A DNA stretch of 64,000 nucleotides from Heterohyrax brucei. Taxonomy: Eukaryota; Chordata; Mammalia; Hyracoidea; Procaviidae. The first letter of the stretch is position 1. Each line of letters starts with the position of its first letter. Shown in pieces: positions 56,456 through 64,000 of this stretch. Under the pieces are notes generated by a model. That model did no database searches, had not been told where the DNA came from, and worked only from the letters and a program-made list of their open reading frames with translations. The stretch spans positions 61,472,001-61,536,000 of the forward strand of contig CM053158.1 of assembly GCA_028571685.1 (NCBI GenBank). Reading direction: 5' to 3'. Both the position numbers and the translations under genes were made by a program.

Positions 56456-59400
56456 TGTACCATACTAAGGAACAATCTATGATTAACTGTAGCTCCTGAA
56501 CAGAGTAAGACACCTGGAATCACAGAGAGTATTGCTGCTCGAGTTGCTGACAGAAAACTTCCCAGAAATCATCAAAGAAGAGAATATAGACATCCAAGAT
56601 GTGTATCGAACACCACTCAATGTGGATCTCAAAAGAAAGACTCCAAGTCTCACTGGCAACACAAGAATAAAGAGGTGCACCATGAGATCTCCACTAAAAG
56701 ACCTCAACTGATGGTCCAACGGTTCTGGGGTTCCTCTGAGAGCATGGCCCCCTGCCCTGATGCTGCCCTTTCCCATAAATTATAACAAAGGTCCACTCTT
56801 TGGACAGGAATGTATTGGACTTGGCAAGGCAGAGTGACCATATATTGGGAGCACTTTATGGTTCTATAGGATGATATCTATAGGATATCATCTTGCTGAC
56901 CTCTGGCTGGAGGAAGGGGAGTGGACGGGCAGGAGGGGAAAGGAGACTGTTGGGAGGATAAGACACGTATGGAGCAGAGAGGAATAGTGTGCTGTCACCG
57001 GACAGGGAGAGCAGTGGAAGCTGCATATAGGGGGGCATGTAAATTTATATGTGAATGTACATTTTCACTCAGTTATGTTAAATAAAAATTAAAAAAAAAA
57101 AAGAAAGACTCCAAGACATAATATCATAATCAAGCTTGACAGAATGAAACATAAGCAGAAACTCTTAAAGGCAGCAAGACTAAAAGGAAAGCTAACATTT
57201 AGAGGGAAATCCTACAGGCTTTCATTGGATTTCTCAGCAGAAACAATGCTCGCACAGAGACAGTAGCATGACAGATTCAAAGCCTTCATGGAGAAGAACT
57301 TCCAACCAAGAATTATATATCCTACAAAACTATCCTTCAAGTATGAATATAAAATTAAGACATTCGCAGATAAACAAAAACTCAGAGACTGTGTAAAAAC
57401 TAAACCAAAGCTACAAGAAATACCACAAGAATCTCTTGGCTCAGAAGAACAAAACCACTGACTTTATATTTTAGAAGCGAATATCAGACACATCACCCAG
57501 AAACCTACCAAGTTACAGAAGGCTCCAAACTCAGTCGAAGCCATAACAGTGAAACAAATGATCCAGCGTTCATATCATGAAAACTATGACATCATCATAT
57601 TAAAAAGAGGGATGTACTACAGTTGTTACAGTCCTTCCAGATGGATAGGAAGTTAATTACACTGGTAGTAATTAAAGCTGAGTTTATACATAGTTTATTA
57701 AGAGGGATCATAGGGGCAGCCATAAAGCACAATAAAGACAGAATTTTATCGAATCAAGAAACATAACAAAGGAGTCTCAAGAACCACAAAACCAGCCCTG
57801 AAAAAGGTGAAAAATCAACTCACAAAGATGAATCTCCCCAAATAGATTAGTAAGAAGAAAAGAACACAAAATAAACATATCACAATGACAGCACAAAACA
57901 CATACCTATCAGTAAATACACTGAACATGAATAGACTGAACACTCCAGTAAAGAGACATCGAGTGACATCTTCGACTAAAAGATATGACCCATCCCTATG
58001 TTGCCTACAAGAAACTCTAAGATACGAGCAAACTGAAAATTAAAGGATGGAAGAATATATATCAAGCTAACAATGAACAAAGAAAAGCTGGTGTGGCAAT
58101 TCTAGTCTCAGATAAAATACATTTTAATGTAAAATCCGCCATCGTGAACAAGAATGGACACTATTTATTGCTGAAATGTTGAATATACAAACAGGACTTA
58201 ACAATATTAAATATTTATGCACCTGATATCAGACGACCTAAACACATCAAACACCGACTACACTCAAAAATGACATATGCAACTCCACAGTAACAGTGGG
58301 TGACTTCAACACTCCACTTTTAATATTGGACAGATCCTCTAGTAAAAAGCTCAATAAAGACACAGAACTTACTGCCACAATTAACCGACTAGACCTCACC
58401 AACATATACAGAACTTTCTATACATCAGCAGACAACTACACCTTCTTCTTCAGTGCACATGGAACAATCTCCAGAACTGACCATGTGTTAAGACATAAAG
58501 CAATTCTCAACAAAATCCATACCACTGAATTAATACAAAGCATCTTCTCAGATCATAAAGCCAAAAAAGTCAAAATCAGTAACAGAAAAAACATAGAAAG
58601 AAAATGGAACTCATGGAAACTTAACAACATCTTGCTCAAAAACCCATGGGTTAGAGAAGAAATCAAAGAGGAAATAAAGAAACTTATGGATTCCAAAGAG
58701 AATGAAAACACTTCCTAGCAGAATCTATGGGATACAGCCAAAGCAGTGCTCAGAGGTCTGTTCGTCTCCACAAATGCACACATCGGAAAGGAAGAAAGAA
58801 ATCAAACCAAAGAAGTAACCCTATAGCTTGAACTACTAGAGAGAGAACAACAGAGGAAGCCCTCAGGCACCAGAAGAAAGCAGATCATAAATATTAGAGC
58901 AGAAACAAACAAATCAGAGAATAGAAGAACAACTGAAAAAATTAAAAAGACCAAAAGCTGGTTTTTTTAAAAGATCAAGAAAGCTGACAAACCATTCGCT
59001 AAACTTACTAAAGACAAACAGGAAACAAATAACCCAAATGAGAAATCAGTGGGAAGCTGTCATAACAGATCCAACAGAAATCAAAAATATCATAACAGAA
59101 TACTATATAAATATAATATCATAACAGAATACTGTACTCTAACAAATTGGAAAACCTAGAGGAAATGGACAAATTCCTTGATTCATACCACCTACTCAAA
59201 TTATCACAAGGCAAAGCAGAACAACTTAATAAACCCATCACAAGGAAGAGATTGAAAAAGTCATCAAAAAAAACTACCAACAAAAAAAAGCCCAGGCCCA
59301 GATGGCTTGACCACAGAATTCTACCAAGCTTTTAGAGAAGAGTTATCTCCAATACTACCGAGACTACTTCACAGTATAGACAGGGATAGAATATTCCCAA

Positions 59401-61906
59401 ATTTATTCTATAAAGACTGCATAACCCTGGTACCAAAGCCAGGGAAAGACCCAACAGAAAAGGAGAACTACAGACCGGTATCACTCATGAATCTAGATGC
59501 AAAAATCTTCAACAAAATTCTTGCCAACAGAATACAACAACATATTAAAAAAATAATCCATCATGACCAAGTTGGATTCATACCAGGGATGCAAGGCTGG
59601 TTCAGCATCAGAAAAACAATGTGATCAACCTACATAACAACACAAAAGACAAGAATCACCTGATTTTGTCCATTGATGTAGAAAAAACATTTGATACAGT
59701 CCAACATCAATTCATGCTAAAAACTCTCAGCAAAACAGGAACAGATGGCAAATCCCCCAATGCAATAAGGCCCAACTGCCTATGTCATCCTGAATAGAGA
59801 CAGACTGAAACAATTTCCCTTGAGAACAGGAATTAGACAAGGAGGCCCACTCTCACCTCTCCTATTCAATATCATACTAGAAACTCTAGCCAGAGCAGTT
59901 AGACAAGACCAAGAAATAAAGGGCATCTGCACTGGCAAAGACGTAAAATCTCCCTATTCGCAAATGATATGATTCTATATGCAGAGAATCCTAAAGAATC
60001 CATAAGTAAACTACTCAAATTGACAGAAGAGTTCAGCAAAGTCTCAGGATACAAGAGAAACATAAGCAAATCAGTAGGATTCCTTTATACCAATGAGATT
60101 ATTAAGGAAGAAATCACCAAATCAGTACCATTTACTATAGCCCCTAAGAAGATGAAGTACCTAGGAATTAATCTAACCAGAGAAATAACAGACCTTTACA
60201 AAGAGAACTACAAGTCCTTACTATAAGAAACTAAGAGAGACTTACATAAGTGCAGAAACTTACCCTGCTCAGGGATAGGAAGACTTAACATTCTGAAAAT
60301 GTCTATTTTACCCAAAGCAATATACTTATATAATGCAATCCCAATACAAATTCCTGTAACATTTTTAAACAAGATGGAGAACAAATCACCAACTTTGTTT
60401 AGAAAGAGAAGAAGCTTCGGATAAGTAAAGCACTACTGAAGCAGAAGAACACACTGGGAGGTCTGTCATTACCAGACTTCAGAACCTACTACATTCCCAC
60501 AGTACTCAAAATAACCTGGTACTGGTACAAAAACAGATACATCAATAGAGCAGAACTGAAACCCCAGAGATGACACCAACTTCCAATCAACAGTTGATAT
60601 TTGACAAAGGCCTTAAGACGTTAAACTGGGGTAAAAACAATCTCTTCAACAAATGGTGCTGACAAACTGGATATCCATCTGCAAAAAACTGAAACAAGAC
60701 TCATATCTTACACGTTATACAAAAACCAACTCAAACTGGATAAAAGACCTAAATATCAAATCTAGAATGATGAAGCTCATCCAAGAAAATATAAGAACAG
60801 AGATTTTAATACACAACGTAGACAAACTTCAAAATCTGTAAAACAAACCACAAAAAACAAACACTTTTGCTTATCCAAAGACTTTATTAATAGAATTAAA
60901 AGGCCACTTACAGAATGGGAAAAATATTTAGCAACTATACATCAGACCAATCCCTGACCTCCTTAATCTATAAGATACTACCAAAATGTCAATAAGAAAA
61001 AGATAAATCATTCAATTAAGCGATGGGCAGGGGAAATGGACAGACACTTCTCTAAAGAGGAGATCGAGGTAGCCAAAAAACATATGTGCCCATGCTCACA
61101 ATCATTAGCTGTTAAAGAAATTCAAATCAAAACGACAATGAGGTACCATCTCACCCCAACAAGGTTGGCCATGATCCAAAACCCACAAAACAACAAATGC
61201 TGGAGAAGCTGTGGAGAAGCTGGAACTTTCCTACACTGCTGGTGGGACTGCAAAATGGTGCAACCTCTTTAGAAAGCCATCTGGCTCTTCCTTAAAAAGC
61301 TGGATATAGATATACCATTTGACCCAGTAACTCCACTGCTTGGAATCTATCCTACAGAATCAAGGCCATTCACACCAACTGATACATGCACATGAATGTT
61401 TATCGCAGCACAGTCCACAACAGCAAAAGACAGAATCAACCCAGATGCCCAACAACAGAGAAATGGATAGGTAAACTATGGTATATATACTCAATGGAAC
61501 ACTGTGCAATGATAAAGAACAATGATGACTTTAGAAAACATCTCATAACCTGGTATCAATTGGAGAACATTATGCTGAGTGAAATTAGTCAGCAACAAAC
61601 GGACAAACACTGTACGAGACCCCTACGATAAGAACTTAAAAACAAATTCATGCATAGAAGAAACGACTCTTGACGGCTGCAAGGGTGAGGATGGACGAAG
61701 TGTGAGGGCCATAGGTTTTAGATTAGATAGCTTATAGAAATTTGGTAGGGTAAAACCCGTGACAACACACATTAGAAAGATCAATATTAACTGCACTTCA
61801 ACATAACATTGGAGGGCGTGGAGATGAGGGTTTATCAGAGATGAGATAATTGATAGATATTAGAAACTTTATTCTTTTACTGTAACAAATAAAATTTATA
61901 AACAAT
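56456..61906 (+). mobile_element. L1 element H: ORF1 part, ORF2, short 3' end
   Basis: It starts inside ORF1 ('GAACAATCTATGATTAACTG', worn LRLIGVPE region). ORF2 starts near 57886 (MTAQNTYLSVNTLNMNRLN). The endonuclease C-terminal half is open at 58296-58718 (VGDFNTPLLILDRSS, then the SDHKAKKV active-site block). RT is open at 59307-59624 ([20 protein letters not shown]), but FADD is frame-shifted (TATTCGCAAATGATATGATT near 59955). The C-terminus lies at 61036-61631. The 3' UTR is short, about 270 bp, and ends in an unusual segment with AACAATAAAAAGTG. An L1 tail lies at 56648-57100. Confidence 0.9.
56648..57100 (+). mobile_element. L1 3' UTR tail, type II, nested in L1 H ORF1
   Basis: From 'TCTCACTGGCAACACAAGAA' to 'TTTTCACTCAGTTATGTTAA' and A12, 453 bp. 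AAGAAAGACTCCAAG stands perfectly on both sides (56633-56647 and 57101-57115), so it is a recent arrival. Confidence 0.96.
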
Positions 61907-63045
61907 AAAAAGTGTACTATTGGCATAAGGATGTACCAATCAGTGAAATACAAACAGAATCCAGAAATAAGCCCACATTTATGGTCAACTGATTTTCAAC
62001 AAACATGTCAACATAAGTCAATGAGGTAAGGACAGTCTTTTAAATGGTACTAGAACAACCGTATATTCATATGCAACATAATTAACTCAAACCTTACCCT
62101 CACAGCACACATAAAAATTAACTCAAAATGGATCACAGACTTTAATATAAAACCTAACAATAGAAGAAAACACAGGAGGGATCTTAGTGACCTAGGATTA
62201 AGCCAAGAGTTATCTGATACATTGAATCATGATCCACAAATGAAAAGTATTGATTAGACTTCATCAAAATTATAAATCTTTGCTTTTCATAAGACACCAT
62301 TAAGAAAATGTAAAAAGCCACAGACTGTTTTAAAAACCTATAAACCCTATAACTCATCAAGTACTTGTATCCAGAATACGAGGAACTTTTACAACTCAAA
62401 GACAAAAAAAAAAAAAGGCACAAAAACACAATTAAAAGTGCAAGAAAAAATGAGTAGACTTTACCAAGTCAGATGCAGAAATGGTAAATAAACATTTGGA
62501 AAGATGCTCAATATATCTCATCATTAAGGAGTTGCAAATTAAAATGTCCAGGATACACCACTACAAATCCACTAGAATGGCTACAGTCAAAAAGACTCAA
62601 AAATTCCCAGCATTGGCAAGGATGTAAACCTTTATATAACTGTACAATGATCTTAGCATTTTACACTTTGATGAAGTATGGCAGTTTCTCAAAACACAAA
62701 ACACACATTAATCATAAACAGAAAAACCTGTTGTTATAGTCAATTCTGACTCATGGCAACTGCATGTGTTACACTAACCATACAAACCAGCAATTCTACT
62801 CCTAATACCTACCCAGAGAAACGACAACATCTATCCAAACCAAGACTCATAAGTGAATGTTCACAGGGTTTAAATAGCAAAAAAATACAATGCAAATGCC
62901 TATCCACTGGTGCATGGATTAACAAATTGTGTTACATCCATACAATGGAATACTGAATAATATTAATAGCAATACAAAGGGCACAAACTGTTGATGTGCA
63001 CAACAACATGGACAGATCTCAAAGGCATTATTCTAGGCATGGTTA
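61907..63045 (+). mobile_element. Old L1, ORF2 C-terminal part (piece 3 of 3)
   Basis: It begins with the repeated target (AAAAAGTG) and 'TACTATTGGCATAAGGATGT', the direct continuation of 42668 in L1 order. Then 'AGAAATAAGCCCACATTTAT', 'TTAACTCAAAATGGATCACA' and the C-terminal 'CATACAATGGAATACTGAAT'. It is interrupted by a small SINE fragment at 62729-62777. Confidence 0.88.
62729..62777 (-). repeat. Short AfroSINE 3'-end fragment
   Basis: 'CTGTTGTTATAGTCAATTCT' and GACTCATGGCAACTGCATGTG inside the old L1 C-terminus read as a reversed AfroSINE end of about 50 bp. No clear target-site duplication. Confidence 0.6.
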
Positions 63046-63238
63046 TATTTTATCTAGTTATTAGCTAACAGAACCTCAACTAAGTTTATCCTATCTTGAT
63101 CCTCAGGTATACAATCAGATGTCAAACTTGCCTGTCAGCATTTAATTCCCTAATCTATAAAATAAACAAACTGAAATGGATGATCCTGATGTTCATTTCC
63201 AGTTCTGAGGTTGGATAATCTGAAGACAGAAGTTTCTT

Positions 63239-63528
63239 GTTGTTGTTAGGTGTCATCAAATCGGTTGACACATACTTACCCTAGCTACAACAAAAGGAAA
63301 TATCGCCTGGTTCTGCATCATCATCACAACTGTCATGTTTGAGCCCACTGATGCAGTCCATGTCAATCTATGTTCTTGACGGTCTTCCTCCTTTTCACTG
63401 ATGCATGATATTCTTCTTGACCCTTTTAATAACACATCCAAACTACAGGAGATGAAATCTTGTCCATCTTCATGTCCAAAGAGCACTCTACTGTTATTCC
63501 AAGACAGACTTAGGCATTCTTCTGGCAA
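63239..63528 (-). mobile_element. RTE LINE 3' end, 5'-truncated
   Basis: On + 'TTGTTGTTAGGTGTCATCAA', 'GGTCTTCCTCCTTTTCACTG' and 'TATTCCAAGACAGACTTAGG' are the reverse of the last 290 bp of the RTE. No coding value. Confidence 0.9.
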
Positions 63529-63536
63529 AAAACCAC

Positions 63537-63645
63537 CCAAACCAAACCCACTGCCGTCGAGTCAGGTCCAACTCATAGTGACCCTACAGGTCAGAGAAGA
63601 ACTGTCCCACAAAGTTTCCAAGGAGTGCCTGGAGAATATGAACTG
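63537..63645 (-). repeat. AfroSINE, cut by an LTR
   Basis: On + 'CCCACTGCCGTCGAGTCAGG' to 'GCCTGGAGAATATGAACTGC'. Well preserved, but it stops mid-element where the LTR begins; the head is presumably beyond the window edge. Confidence 0.93.
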
Positions 63646-64000
63646 CTGTCATGGATTCAGCTGTGTCCCCCCAAAAATAGGTGTAGCCACATGGCTGTTA
63701 AGAAGCCAGCTTCTTAACAGCTTCCTCAGTTCCTTCCATACTGAAATAGAGCTTCTTAACAGCCCCAGTATCTTGTGACTCTCCTCCATTTTGTGGTTTT
63801 CCTATCCTGCTCCACTGTAAAGGGAGTTTCCCTGGAGCATGGCTTGCCCCACCCTTAATCCCTTCATCCTTCAAGAGATAAAAGGAAAGGGAAGCAGGCT
63901 GAGAATTGGGAACCTCCTCGTACCATCAAGCAAGCAGCACCAGGAGAAGAGCACTTCCTTCAGACCCGATGTTCCTGCACCAGATGCTCCCTGGACAAAG
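63646..64000 (+). mobile_element. Old LTR, ERVL-MaLR-like, partial at window edge
   Basis: It starts TGTCATGGATTCAGCTGTGT with a C6 run, the usual start of MaLR-type LTRs (TGTTATGGACTGAATTGTGT). It continues through 'CCTCCATTTTGTGGTTTTCC', 'AAGGGAGTTTCCCTGGAGCA' and 'AAGAGATAAAAGGAAAGGGA'. It runs off the window, so a solo LTR and a longer element cannot be told apart. No viral gene is seen here. It is younger than the AfroSINE it interrupts. Confidence 0.65.

Overview
This is mammalian nuclear DNA with no recognisable host protein-coding gene, almost certainly from an elephant or close relative (Proboscidea, Afrotheria). The evidence is the repeat fauna. About thirty copies or fragments belong to the tRNA-derived AfroSINE family (sense head like CCCTGGTGGCGTAGTGGTTA, tail with ATGAGTCGGAATCGACTC). 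There are several RTE-clade LINEs of the elephant RTE1/BovB-like type ending in GGCACCTAACAACAAC. L1 elements carry the long 3' UTR I associate with elephant (module 'GGGGTCTTAAAAGCT'). MIR and L2 relics mark a placental genome. These calls come from reading and from memory of family consensus sequences; no database search was run.

Layout. 1-5.3 kb: AfroSINEs, MIRs, two L2 3' ends and a broken mariner. 5.3-8.5 kb: a nearly complete RTE LINE with its 5' third inverted, inside an old LINE tail. 9.2-14.9 kb: old L1/HAL1-like and L1 pieces carrying AfroSINE, L1-tail and RTE-tail insertions. 15-19.8 kb: a comparatively repeat-poor AT-rich island with a 249-bp local duplication and a 66-bp L1 tail. 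19.9-24.8 kb: a 5'-truncated L1 with nested insertions. 24.9-29.4 kb: an AfroSINE field with one MIR. 29.5-38.6 kb: an RTE element split by a 4.8-kb L1, with further L1 tails and SINEs inside both. 38.6-40.1 kb: AfroSINE cluster and MIR. 40.15-63.05 kb: one old L1 split by a 2-kb L1 tail and by a 19.2-kb pile of at least three long L1s (here named F, G, H), themselves carrying L1-tail insertions. 63.2-64 kb: an RTE tail, an AfroSINE and the edge of an old MaLR-like LTR.

Working relationships. AfroSINEs share their 3' end with the RTE LINE and were presumably mobilised by it. L1s supplied the nested tails, which all lie in the same (+) orientation as the LINEs they landed in. Every long L1 here is on +, 5'-truncated or interrupted, and none keeps both ORFs open, so nothing looks able to move on its own. 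I found no unknown gene system. The most informative material is the insertion stratigraphy, very short SINE 3'-end insertions with target-site duplications, a 249-bp duplicated block framed by a palindromic 10-bp repeat, and the inverted RTE.
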